A DNA stretch of 56,012 bases from an uncultured Clostridia bacterium (lineage in GTDB: Bacteria > Bacillota > Clostridia > Monoglobales > Monoglobaceae), in NCBI GenBank assembly GCA_947631965.1, contig CANRNL010000017.1, positions 1-56,012 on the forward strand, given 5' to 3'. Below the pieces are notes generated by a model, which ran no database searches, was not told the origin of the DNA, and worked only from the letters and a program-made list of their open reading frames with translations. Shown here piece by piece: positions 11,401 to 18,800 of the stretch (positions are counted from its first letter, which is position 1; every line of letters starts with the position of its first letter). The translations under genes and the position numbers were made by a program.

Positions 11401-12157
11401 GCTCCCGACTTGGATACGCCTTACAAAGACCGGAAAGACCCTCAAAATGGACTACTCGCAAAACGGCACCGACTGGATTGACGTTGGCACAGAGGAAAAT
11501 TGCAATATTAACGACACCTATTATCTGGGCGTGTTCGGAGCCTCGAACGAGGAGTTCAAGATTTCGAACTTCGTTATGAGCGACTTCAGCGTTAAGACCT
11601 CGGAGAGCGCCGACTATGTCGACCTCGCGGGCTACGAATGGGCTGTTCCCGCGATAAACGGCTTGACCGAGCTGGGCATTGTAAACGGCGAAATAAATCA
11701 GACGAGCGGCGAGAGATACTTCCTCCCCGGCAACAGCGTTACCCGCGCCGAGTTTGCGAAAATGGCGCTCGGAGCCGCGGGAATAACCGCGTCCCTCACT
11801 GACAAAAAGTTTGCGGACGTGGACGACTCCGCGTGGTACGCTCCGTATATTTACGCGGCGTATGCCGCCGGTTTGGTTCAGGGCACGAGCGACACGACGT
11901 TTGAGCCCGACGCGCTCATCACGCGCGAGGAAATGGCGGTTATGATAAGCCGTATGCTTGAGACCGACGGTCTTTATATGACGCGGCTTCCGTATGACGA
12001 TATTGCGGAAATTTCGGATTGGGCGGTCGAAGGCGTTGTAAAGGTCACAATCAACGATATTATGCAGGGCGACGAGAACAATCTGTTCGCACCGAAAAAG
12101 CCCGCGGACCGAGCCGAGGCGGCGGCGGTGATTTATCGTATGATAAATAAAAAGTAA
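8402..12157 (+). CDS. SLH-anchored pectate lyase (PL1)
   Basis: Third lyase paralogue, 1251 residues, with a signal peptide and a PL1 domain (about 45-410: FPGAEGGGKYTTGGRGG, IAGQTAPGDGI, IIDHCSTSWSTDE, VNNVIYNWGFNNG). The calcium-type DTDQDGMPDEYED motif is at about 420. Two units follow, each an Ig-like domain plus a DUF1349/LamG-like domain (468-766 and 780-1066). Residues 1073-1251 hold three S-layer homology repeats (AVPAINGLTELGIVNG, FADVDDSAWYAPYIYAAYAA, DISDW-type third repeat), which in this family bind pyruvylated cell-wall polymer. This lyase is therefore expected to stay on the cell surface, unlike its two neighbours. AGAAGG precedes the ATG. It closes the lyase cluster and is followed by a terminator. 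Confidence 0.93.
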   Translation: MSVSLKRVSSIIIAIAMIAAFAPAAFAEDGAASAGDALMTPEQAAALDLPAFPGAEGGGKYTTGGRGGEVYHVTNLNDDGAGSLRDAVSKPNRTIVFDVSGTIHLKSDLRLEQPNITIAGQTAPGDGICLGDYNLMIYTDNVIVRYIRVRPGDISQTENDAIFARYYKDIIIDHCSTSWSTDETMSLYGVANTTVQWCFITESLTLARHAKGRHGYGGIWGGYNTTYHHNLVATHTSRLPRYHGVKDSHPDYKTSDTEALSSNDEVNNVIYNWGFNNGYGGGGVTLNFMNNYYKSGPITNKDVLDRIWNPGGTTMYCAGNVLEGNEEVTKDNMKGIDPDEGSESVFLDAPTYENGLIKLDNIDTAEEAYEKVLASAGATVPRRDSYDARIVNDVKNGTGRSINNEAEVGGWPELKSGELKPDTDQDGMPDEYEDANGFDKNNASDGSAYAENGYTNLENYMNGIVANASAPANPNVELNIENNAIYAYGAAIDMKAEASANEGRSIEAVQFFRNDELLSTDNSAPYEYSYSGAPEGISFLSARAIDSAGEATTSAIKVINVNYTDPVGDWKTMDIGEATMPGSYSLRDGVYTVKSSGLIGAGNEFNVMDGDEGTDAFSYMYKEADTNAVLSTKIDSVSKFNNNCVSGIMFRDELTDTSDFVMVNYEHEKGGAGLSFKYRIDGKMTKNFIVLSELPRYIKLVKIGNTVTGYHSINGIDWEYFDSVEMSFEGTNYGGIAQDGNKETNQISTYAWGKFTDLNFENYGENKLPDIEMRTGTAGEQNGVNSSIVNWEDKSQFYVGDRVDLKIASSELETAEKLEIYLDGELNKSSDVVYELESVTIDTPGNHYITAVIYDADGAKNSATQNVGVSKVSDGWQVSEIHYPKDIQANGTTIRHGSFELSGNTLKITGTGYGIEGVENEEYPMMYKAMTGDFEASFKVDEQTLADYDHMGFVVKNSLDPQEDGTSYAAYHEIYYGEMFRKTGEYGKTYELIGQQKYKKLPTWIRLTKTGKTLKMDYSQNGTDWIDVGTEENCNINDTYYLGVFGASNEEFKISNFVMSDFSVKTSESADYVDLAGYEWAVPAINGLTELGIVNGEINQTSGERYFLPGNSVTRAEFAKMALGAAGITASLTDKKFADVDDSAWYAPYIYAAYAAGLVQGTSDTTFEPDALITREEMAVMISRMLETDGLYMTRLPYDDIAEISDWAVEGVVKVTINDIMQGDENNLFAPKKPADRAEAAAVIYRMINKK

Positions 12158-12190
12158 ACAAAGCCGTATAAAATTTATTGAAAATATTTT

Positions 12191-12222
12191 GGGCATTGTG
12201 TCGATAAAACGACACAATGCCC
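12191..12222 (+). terminator. Intrinsic terminator-like hairpin after the lyase cluster
   Basis: A perfect 13-bp stem (GGGCATTGTGTCG with CGACACAATGCCC) around a six-base ATAAAA loop, followed by a weak T-rich tail. It separates the lyase transcript from the transporter promoter. Confidence 0.7.
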
Positions 12223-12290
12223 GTCTCTTTGCCGTTTTTCGGAATAATAAATGTTTTTTTGAAAATTTTAAAAATTTTATACAAATATAC

Positions 12291-12319
12291 TTGACATCTT
12301 TTTGTGAAAATTGTATAAT
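12291..12319 (+). promoter_or_regulatory. Strong sigma-A promoter of the oligogalacturonide transporter operon
   Basis: Consensus TTGACA (12291-12296) and TATAAT (12314-12319) with exactly 17 bases between them. Start of transcription is expected near 12326, giving a leader of about 115 bases. TTTGTGAAAATT at 12301-12312 lies inside the spacer. Confidence 0.85.
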
Positions 12320-12393
12320 AATGATAAGTGATTTAATGATTAGTTGTTTATTTTCACAAGCTTGCTTCGTATTTGTTTGTGAAAATTACACAA
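12301..12393 (+). promoter_or_regulatory. Candidate operator repeats TTGTGAAAATT around the transporter promoter
   Basis: TTTGTGAAAATT occurs at 12301-12312 (between -35 and -10) and again at 12376-12387. The second copy forms a dyad, TTGTG-N7-CACAA (12377-12393). An inverted half, TTTTCACAA, lies at 12351-12359. Three copies within 93 bases spanning the promoter and leader suggest a regulator binding region. No regulator gene lies in the locus. Confidence 0.45.
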
Positions 12394-12440
12394 CTGTATC
12401 TTTTAAATTTGGGAAATAAGTTTTTGAAGGAGGAATTTAT

Positions 12441-13460
12441 TTGGCAAAGGCAGACACTACATTAAAGGCGGCCGCTCCTAGCGGCACAAAGGAAAGCAAG
12501 GGCATTATCGGTTACTTTAAAAAAGAATGCGGTAAATTTTCCAAGGGAAAATTCTTGCTGTTGCTTATGATTCCGGGCGTTGTATACTTTGCAATATTCC
12601 ACTACTGGCCTTTCTACGGCTTGCTGGCGGCGTTCAAAGATTACAAGCCCAAGATGGGTATTCTGGGAAGTCCCTGGGCTGACCAGTACGGTTTCGCGGA
12701 ATTTATCAGGTTCTTTACAATTCCCGATGTATGGAACTACATATGGAACACCATAGCGCTTAGTATTTTGCACATTATATGGCTGTTCCCGTTTGCGATA
12801 ATCTTGGCTCTGTTTATCAACGAGCTTCGTTCGCAGAAGTTTAAGAAAGTCGTTCAGACTATTTCTTATCTTCCTCACTTCGTATCGGTTGCGGCTATCT
12901 GCGGTATGTTGACGTTGTTCCTGCAATCTCAGGAGACTGTGGGCAGCGACCTTGCCAACGAAGGTATTATCAACCAGATACTTATTAAGTTGGGCGCGGG
13001 ACACGGTATCGACTTCCTCTCTCACGCAAACTGGTTCAGAACAATCTACATTGCGTCTGACGTTTGGGCGAGCATAGGTTGGAGTGCAATTATTTACATA
13101 GCGGCTCTCTCCGCTGTTGACCAGGAGCTTTACGAAGCGGCTACCATCGACGGCGCGAGCAGAATTCAGAAAATGTGGCACATATCGGTTCAGCTTATCA
13201 GACCTACAATCGTTATCCTTCTGATTATGCAAATAGGTAAGATAATGTCTCTCGGTGCGGATAAAGCGTTGCTTTTGCAGCGACCCGAAACCTACACCAA
13301 GTCTCAGATACTCAGTACCTACATTTACAATCAGGGTCTTACACAGGGCGAGCTTTCGTTCTCAACCGCGGTTGGTCTGTTTAACTCGATTATCAACGTA
13401 ATCCTTGTTATCGGAGCAAACTTCATTTCGAGAAAGCTCACAGACACAGGCTTGTTCTAA
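12441..13460 (+). CDS. Sugar ABC transporter permease, LplB/YteP type
   Basis: Inner-membrane permease of the CUT1 carbohydrate family, 339 residues with six predicted membrane segments after an N-terminal cytosolic tail. The first reads LLLLMIPGVVYFAIFHYWPF. The EAA loop that contacts the ATPase is EAATIDGASRIQKMWHISVQ. The closest named relatives are B. subtilis LplB and YteP, the latter part of a rhamnogalacturonan/galacturonan oligosaccharide importer. Start is the TTG at 12441, placed seven bases after GAAGGAGG. It is the first gene of a three-gene transporter operon with its partner permease and binding lipoprotein. No ATPase is encoded nearby, as is usual for this family, where a shared MsmX-type ATPase serves several importers. 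Confidence 0.93.
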   Translation: MAKADTTLKAAAPSGTKESKGIIGYFKKECGKFSKGKFLLLLMIPGVVYFAIFHYWPFYGLLAAFKDYKPKMGILGSPWADQYGFAEFIRFFTIPDVWNYIWNTIALSILHIIWLFPFAIILALFINELRSQKFKKVVQTISYLPHFVSVAAICGMLTLFLQSQETVGSDLANEGIINQILIKLGAGHGIDFLSHANWFRTIYIASDVWASIGWSAIIYIAALSAVDQELYEAATIDGASRIQKMWHISVQLIRPTIVILLIMQIGKIMSLGADKALLLQRPETYTKSQILSTYIYNQGLTQGELSFSTAVGLFNSIINVILVIGANFISRKLTDTGLF

Positions 13461-13479
13461 GAGAAGGGGGAATAATTTA

Positions 13480-14391
13480 ATGGTAAAAGACAATTCAGTA
13501 TCATCGGTTGTATTGGATATAGTAATATATGTGTTCCTTATATTGCTCATGATTGTAATATTGTATCCGATTATTTACATCTTGTCGGTATCGCTGTCAA
13601 GCTCGGATGCGTTCAACGCAGGTAAGGTCGTTCTGTGGCCGGTTACCGGCAGCGGTAGCTTCGGCTTAGACTTTGAGGCGTATAAGGAAATCATAACGGG
13701 CAGAACGGTTCCGATGTCGTTTTTGCAGTCGGTTATAAACACGCTTTTGTACACCGCTATATCGCTTGCATTCACAACGACGCTCGCATATCCGCTGTCG
13801 CGTTCCAAGGATAGAGTTCCGTTCCACGGATTTATAACAAAGATTATCGTGTTCACGATGTTCTTTACCGCAGGTATGATTCCGGTTTACTTGATAGTTC
13901 AGAAGCTCGGTCTTCTCAACACAAGATGGTCAATGATTTTGCCGGCGGCAATCTCTACATATAACCTTGTGGTTATGCGTTCGTTCTTTGAGAGCGTTCC
14001 CGTTGAGCTTGAAGAAGCGGCGTTTATCGACGGCGCAAACGAGCTTACGATTTTCGCGAAGATTATTCTTCCGCTTTCAAAGGCGGCTTTGGCTACGGTC
14101 GGTCTGTTCTACGGCGTTTATATGTGGAACCAGTGGTTCAGCGCAATGCTTTACCTGAGCGACAGAGCTAAGGACCTGTATCCGTTGCAGTATATTATAA
14201 GACAGATAGTTATGGAGAACCAGCTTGCTGCTGAGGCTGCTGCCGCGGGCGAACTTAACACCGTCCAAGTCAGCACCGCATCTCTTAAGTACGCTACGCT
14301 GTTCATCTCCATCCTGCCTATGCTGTGCGTATATCCGTTCATCCAGAAGTACTTTGTTAAGGGCGTTATGGTTGGTTCGGTTAAAGGTTAA
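13480..14391 (+). CDS. Sugar ABC transporter permease, YtcP type
   Basis: Second permease of the heterodimeric channel, 303 residues with six predicted membrane segments. It opens with VLDIVIYVFLILLMIVILYP and carries the EAA motif EEAAFIDGANELTIFAKIIL. The family (YtcP/LplC) pairs with LplB/YteP proteins to import plant-polysaccharide oligosaccharides. The ATG at 13480 is chosen because GAAGGGGG lies ten bases upstream; the frame is open further left only because it overlaps the previous gene. Nineteen bases separate it from the first permease, so the pair is surely cotranscribed. The substrate is inferred from the pectin genes on both sides. Confidence 0.93.
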   Translation: MVKDNSVSSVVLDIVIYVFLILLMIVILYPIIYILSVSLSSSDAFNAGKVVLWPVTGSGSFGLDFEAYKEIITGRTVPMSFLQSVINTLLYTAISLAFTTTLAYPLSRSKDRVPFHGFITKIIVFTMFFTAGMIPVYLIVQKLGLLNTRWSMILPAAISTYNLVVMRSFFESVPVELEEAAFIDGANELTIFAKIILPLSKAALATVGLFYGVYMWNQWFSAMLYLSDRAKDLYPLQYIIRQIVMENQLAAEAAAAGELNTVQVSTASLKYATLFISILPMLCVYPFIQKYFVKGVMVGSVKG

Positions 14392-14461
14392 TTCGTTTGG
14401 AATTATTGTTTAAATTTGTAATTTAAGCACACTATATATAAAGATAGGAGGATATTTCTTT

Positions 14462-16189
14462 ATGAAATTTGGAGTAAAAAAGATTGTCGCTCTCGCGGCG
14501 GCGTCTGTTTTAACCGTTTCGTGTCTTACGTCGTGCGGTGAAGCGAACCGCCAGTCGTTTGAGGAAGACGGTCAAACCTATTACTCATATTGGCTCAATA
14601 TGTACACTCAGGACAGCCGCGGCTATGCCGAGGGCGAAGATGCGAACTTTGCAAAGGTTATAAAGAACAAGTTTAATGTAGTGCTCAACTACGACAGAAT
14701 TCCGAGAGGCGACTGGGAAACCAAGACAAACCTTTCGTACGCTGTCGGAAACGAGGCTGACATTACCACGGGCGGTAAAGAGCCGCAGTACAAGAAGTGG
14801 GCTACCGAGGGTTATCTCGACCCCATTCCCGAAGAGGCATACACCGGCGACGACTGTATCTTGAAGGATTGGAAAGCTCTCTGGAGCGAGGAAGACTTCC
14901 AGAAGGTGCTTTCTCTGGCTAAGAGTTCGGACGGTCAGCTTTACTATCTGCCCACTCTCCGTCAGGAGAAGGCTCAGATGTGCTGGGTATACAGAAAAGA
15001 CGTATTTGACAAGCTGGGAATCAAGGAGTTCCCGAAGACTATCGACGAGCTGTATGATGTTTGCGTTAAGATAAAGGCGGCTTATCCCGATAAGGTTATC
15101 ATTTCGTGTAACGGTATGGGTACAACCTCTCCGGGTTCTGCTATTACGGGCTTCTGCCAAGCTTACTGGATTCCCGAACTTATTATGCAGCAGCATTCGT
15201 TTGTTGACCCTGTTACCGGTGAGTATGAGCCTTATGCTCTTACCTCCGACAGAGCGAGAGAAATGTATAAGACCATTAAGAAGTTTAACGACGCGGGTCT
15301 TATCGACAAGCAGCTGTTCTCTATCGATAAGGACGGCTTCTCCAGCAGACTTGCTAACGACAACTGCTTCATAGCTTATGACTATGTATATAACATCGAG
15401 GACTTCACAAAGAAGACCAAGGGTACAAACGCAGACAAGGATTGTGAGTGGGCTTGGAGTGCTAATATGGTTACCGCATATCCCGAAAAGGGTACCATCT
15501 ATAAGAGAGACCCGTTGTACTCCAACTGGGGTCCCGCGTTCAGCGACGGCATAGACGAGGATATGGACAGATATAACGCTATTCTCACAATGTTCAACTG
15601 GTTCGCAACAGAGGAAGGTCAGCTTTACAACACCTACGGTGTTAAGGCGGACGACCCCGAAGAAATCAAAGATGGCGTTGCTGAGGACAATTACAGCTAC
15701 TATATGGATGAAGACGGAAATCCGCACTTCAATCCGGGCTGGTATGATGAGAGTAACCCCAAGACCGATAAGAAGGAGGATAAGCTCCTGACTCTTGAAT
15801 ACGGTTCTATGGGTTCGCAGTTCAAGAAACAGCAGTATATGTTCGACAGCATTCGCGGTAAGAAGGTAGAGGCTCTGTTCGATGCGTTCAGCGCACAGCC
15901 GAATTACTACTACTTCGACCAGATACCTATGAGATACGACGAGGACGAGGAGCAAGAGTTTACCGACCTCGAAGTTGCTCTTAACGCTAAGCGCGACGAG
16001 TACATCCAGAGATTTTTCTCGGGTGATGTTGACGCTAACAACGACGCTAACTGGAATCAGTACATCTCGGATATGAACAAGGTTGGTCTTCAGGATTTCA
16101 TCAATATCCAGACCACCGTTTATGAGAGAACCAAGGCTGCTGTTGAGCAGGAAGAAGCTGCTCTCAAAGCTGCCGAAGCTGCTGAGTAA
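14462..16189 (+). CDS. Extracellular solute-binding lipoprotein of the sugar ABC transporter
   Basis: A 575-residue LplA/YtcQ-type binding protein. The N-terminus is a lipoprotein signal peptide with lipobox LTSC, so the mature protein is tethered to the outer face of the membrane by a diacylglyceryl cysteine. The body has the two-lobed fold expected of large oligosaccharide-binding proteins, with an aromatic-rich middle region (YWIPELIMQQ, NWGPAFSDGIDED) and a long acidic, Ala/Glu-rich C-terminal tail. AGGAGG precedes the ATG. It follows the two permeases by 70 bases and a terminator comes directly after it, so it ends the operon. It most likely captures oligogalacturonides released by the lyases. 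Confidence 0.92.
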   Translation: MKFGVKKIVALAAASVLTVSCLTSCGEANRQSFEEDGQTYYSYWLNMYTQDSRGYAEGEDANFAKVIKNKFNVVLNYDRIPRGDWETKTNLSYAVGNEADITTGGKEPQYKKWATEGYLDPIPEEAYTGDDCILKDWKALWSEEDFQKVLSLAKSSDGQLYYLPTLRQEKAQMCWVYRKDVFDKLGIKEFPKTIDELYDVCVKIKAAYPDKVIISCNGMGTTSPGSAITGFCQAYWIPELIMQQHSFVDPVTGEYEPYALTSDRAREMYKTIKKFNDAGLIDKQLFSIDKDGFSSRLANDNCFIAYDYVYNIEDFTKKTKGTNADKDCEWAWSANMVTAYPEKGTIYKRDPLYSNWGPAFSDGIDEDMDRYNAILTMFNWFATEEGQLYNTYGVKADDPEEIKDGVAEDNYSYYMDEDGNPHFNPGWYDESNPKTDKKEDKLLTLEYGSMGSQFKKQQYMFDSIRGKKVEALFDAFSAQPNYYYFDQIPMRYDEDEEQEFTDLEVALNAKRDEYIQRFFSGDVDANNDANWNQYISDMNKVGLQDFINIQTTVYERTKAAVEQEEAALKAAEAAE

Positions 16190-16211
16190 TTCAGATTTTG
16201 CGGATAATATG

Positions 16212-16241
16212 GAACTGCCGAATAGAAATATTCGGCAGTTC
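16212..16241 (+). terminator. Terminator after the transporter operon
   Basis: A perfect 13-bp stem (GAACTGCCGAATA with TATTCGGCAGTTC) closed by a stable GAAA tetraloop, then TTATATA. The T-tract is short, so some read-through into the following pectinesterase gene is possible. Confidence 0.7.
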
Positions 16242-16289
16242 TTATATACAGGTATTTTAATATATACCGCGCGGCGCGGGAGGTAGGCT

Positions 16290-17177
16290 ATGACGGTTTT
16301 TGTCAGAGAAAATTTTAAGACGATAGGCGAGGCGGTCGCCGCCGCGAAGGACGGCGATACAATAGTTGTTTCTTCGGGTATATATCGCGAAAAGGTTTAC
16401 ATAAAACAAAAGAATTTGACGTTGCTCGGCGACGGACACGTTACGATTACTTATGATGCGGGTTCGGGAAATCCGCGTCCCGACGGCGAGCTTTACGACA
16501 CCTTTACGTCGGCTACGGTGACGGTGGAGGCGTCGGCTGAAAATTTCAGAGCCGAGAATATTATATTCGAGAACAACTATAACCGAGAAAATCCCGACAT
16601 AAGCGTTACGCAGGCTCTTGCGATGAGCTGCGGTGCGGACGCGTATTTTGAAAACTGCTCGTTTTTGGGGTGGCAGGATACGCTCTATGTCAACGGAAAA
16701 ACGAAGCAGTATTTTAAGAACTGCTATATAGAAGGCTCGGTGGACTTTATTTTCGGAGATGCCGGAGCGGTGTTTGACGAGTGCCATATCAACTGCGTGC
16801 GCCGAGGCTCGTATATTTCGGCGGCGAATACCGACAAAACGTCGGAGTACGGGTTGGTATTTTATAAATGCAGCATTACCGCGAACCACGGCTGCGACGG
16901 GATATATCTCGGCAGACCGTGGCGTGCGGAGTATGAAAACGTGCGCTCGCACACCGCGTTTATAGAGTGCGTGTACGACTTTGACGATAAGCCGTGCGGC
17001 TGGCTCAGATGGCACGCGCCCGAGGGTATGGAGCTTGACCGGATACGCTATGAGGAATTCGGAAATACCCGTCCGGACGGCAGCGCTGTTTCGACTGCCG
17101 AGCGTGCGCCGTTCAGCCGCGAAATAAGCCGTAAAGAGGCGGCGGAACTTTGCAAAAAATGCTTGCGTAAAAGCTGA
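16290..17177 (+). CDS. Cytoplasmic pectinesterase (carbohydrate esterase family 8)
   Basis: Removes methyl esters from galacturonate residues. At 295 residues it is a bare CE8 beta-helix domain. Family motifs are intact: QALAMSC with the oxyanion-side Gln, GWQDTLYV with the first catalytic Asp, YIEGSVDFIFGDA with the second Asp, and LGRPWR with the substrate-contacting Arg. There is no signal peptide (MTVFVRENFKTIGEAV), so it should act in the cytoplasm on imported, still methylated oligomers. GGAGGT sits seven bases before the ATG. The following GH28 gene also lacks an export signal, which fits sequential intracellular processing. Confidence 0.93.
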   Translation: MTVFVRENFKTIGEAVAAAKDGDTIVVSSGIYREKVYIKQKNLTLLGDGHVTITYDAGSGNPRPDGELYDTFTSATVTVEASAENFRAENIIFENNYNRENPDISVTQALAMSCGADAYFENCSFLGWQDTLYVNGKTKQYFKNCYIEGSVDFIFGDAGAVFDECHINCVRRGSYISAANTDKTSEYGLVFYKCSITANHGCDGIYLGRPWRAEYENVRSHTAFIECVYDFDDKPCGWLRWHAPEGMELDRIRYEEFGNTRPDGSAVSTAERAPFSREISRKEAAELCKKCLRKS

Positions 17178-17273
17178 TTTTATATTACAATGGGGTTAGG
17201 AATAATTTGTATTTAAGGGCGGTTGATTTTTTGAAAATCAAAGTCGTATCTTAACCTGTTTGGAGGGTTTGAA

Positions 17274-18731
17274 ATGCAGAATTTGAACGCTGTTTTTGAT
17301 GTGACAAATTACGGTGTTGAGGGTGACGGAAAAACCAACAATACCGCAAAAATTGCCGAGGTTATCGGTCTTGCGGAAAAGGCGGGAGGAGGAATTGTTT
17401 ATTTCCCGCCCGGAGAGTATGTTTCGGGTACGATTGAGCTTAAAAGCAATATGACGCTCTATCTCTCGGCGGGTACCGTAATTCTCGGAAGCGAGAACCG
17501 CGAGGACTATCCGATGATAACGAGCGACACGCTTGAGGGCTACACGCGCGGAGGTCATTCGGGACTTATCAAGGCTATGAATGCCGAGAATGTGACGGTT
17601 ACGGGTCGCGGCGTGATTGACGGACGCGGCTATAACTGGTGGGGTGAGCCTAAGAACGAGCATCGTCCGCGCGCAATTCAGATGTTTTTGTGCAAGAACG
17701 TTCGCATAAGCGGAATTTCAATTATAAATTCGGCTATGTGGACGCTGCATCCGGTTTGCTGCGACAACGTGACGATTGACGGAATTACCATTAAGAATCC
17801 CGCAAACTCGCCCAATACCGACGGTATAAATCCCGAAAGCTGCCGCAACGTGCGTATCGCCAACTGCCACGTTGACGTGGGCGACGACTGCATAACCTTG
17901 AAGTCGGGCACCGAAAACGATTTGCTTCAGAAGCAGTATCCGTGCGAAAATATCACGGTCACAAACTGCACTATGATAAACGGACACGGCGGCGTGGTTA
18001 TCGGAAGCGAGATGTCGGGCGGAGTGCGAAACGTAGTAATTTCGAACTGCGTGTTCGGCGGAACCGACCGCGGAATAAGAATAAAGACGCGCAGAAAGCG
18101 CGGCGGCACGGTCGAGGATATACGCGTCAACAATATTATGATGTCGAACGTATTTGCGCCGTTTGTTATGAACGGATATTATCAGTGCGAAGCGTCGCCC
18201 GACGATATGGAGCTTTTCTCCCTTGACAAACGCCCTCTCTCGGACGACACACCCGTTTTCAGGAACATATACATAAGCAACGTAACCGCAAGGAACGTGG
18301 TCGCGTCGGCGGCGTATCTCTACGGAATACCAGAAATGCCGATTGACGGACTGTATATCGACAATTTTGTTGCCGAGATCGTAGGCTCGGACGAGGAAAT
18401 ACGCGAAAAGCCGATTATGGCGTATCACGCGCCCAAGACCAACGGCGAGGGCTTTTTCGCGGCCAATGTCCGCAACGCAAGCCTCAGAAACATACATATA
18501 GACGTTAAGCGCGGCGCGGCGCTGACTCTTGAAAACGCCGAGGACGTGTCGGTTTCGGGTCTGTCCTCCAATACCGAGGAAGCCGAGATAAAGGTAAGCG
18601 GCTCAAAGGGAGTTTTCATAAGCGCGATAAGGGCAAACAGCGGCGCGAAAGGTCTGCTTGAAAATACCGACGGTTCGGACGCCGTAATAAGCGGATGTTA
18701 TGTCGGAGAAAACCAGAAAGAGGTTTTTTGA
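17274..18731 (+). CDS. Cytoplasmic polygalacturonase / exo-galacturonidase (GH28)
   Basis: Hydrolyses alpha-1,4 links in oligogalacturonates. The 485-residue parallel beta-helix keeps all GH28 signatures: NTDGINPESCRNV and VGDDCITLKSG (catalytic Asp residues), GHGGVVIGSEMSGG (catalytic-site His) and RIKTRRKRGG (substrate-binding Arg-Ile-Lys). The N-terminal FDVTNYGVEGDGKTNNT segment is typical. No signal peptide is present, so it is likely an intracellular exo-acting enzyme, although exo versus endo cannot be read from sequence. GGAGGG precedes the ATG. It follows the pectinesterase by 96 bases. Confidence 0.93.
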   Translation: MQNLNAVFDVTNYGVEGDGKTNNTAKIAEVIGLAEKAGGGIVYFPPGEYVSGTIELKSNMTLYLSAGTVILGSENREDYPMITSDTLEGYTRGGHSGLIKAMNAENVTVTGRGVIDGRGYNWWGEPKNEHRPRAIQMFLCKNVRISGISIINSAMWTLHPVCCDNVTIDGITIKNPANSPNTDGINPESCRNVRIANCHVDVGDDCITLKSGTENDLLQKQYPCENITVTNCTMINGHGGVVIGSEMSGGVRNVVISNCVFGGTDRGIRIKTRRKRGGTVEDIRVNNIMMSNVFAPFVMNGYYQCEASPDDMELFSLDKRPLSDDTPVFRNIYISNVTARNVVASAAYLYGIPEMPIDGLYIDNFVAEIVGSDEEIREKPIMAYHAPKTNGEGFFAANVRNASLRNIHIDVKRGAALTLENAEDVSVSGLSSNTEEAEIKVSGSKGVFISAIRANSGAKGLLENTDGSDAVISGCYVGENQKEVF

Positions 18732-18800
18732 GCGGCGGACAGACGGCTTGCTCTTATTGAAAAACGTAAAAATTAACTTTTAATATAAGGAGGAAAAACA

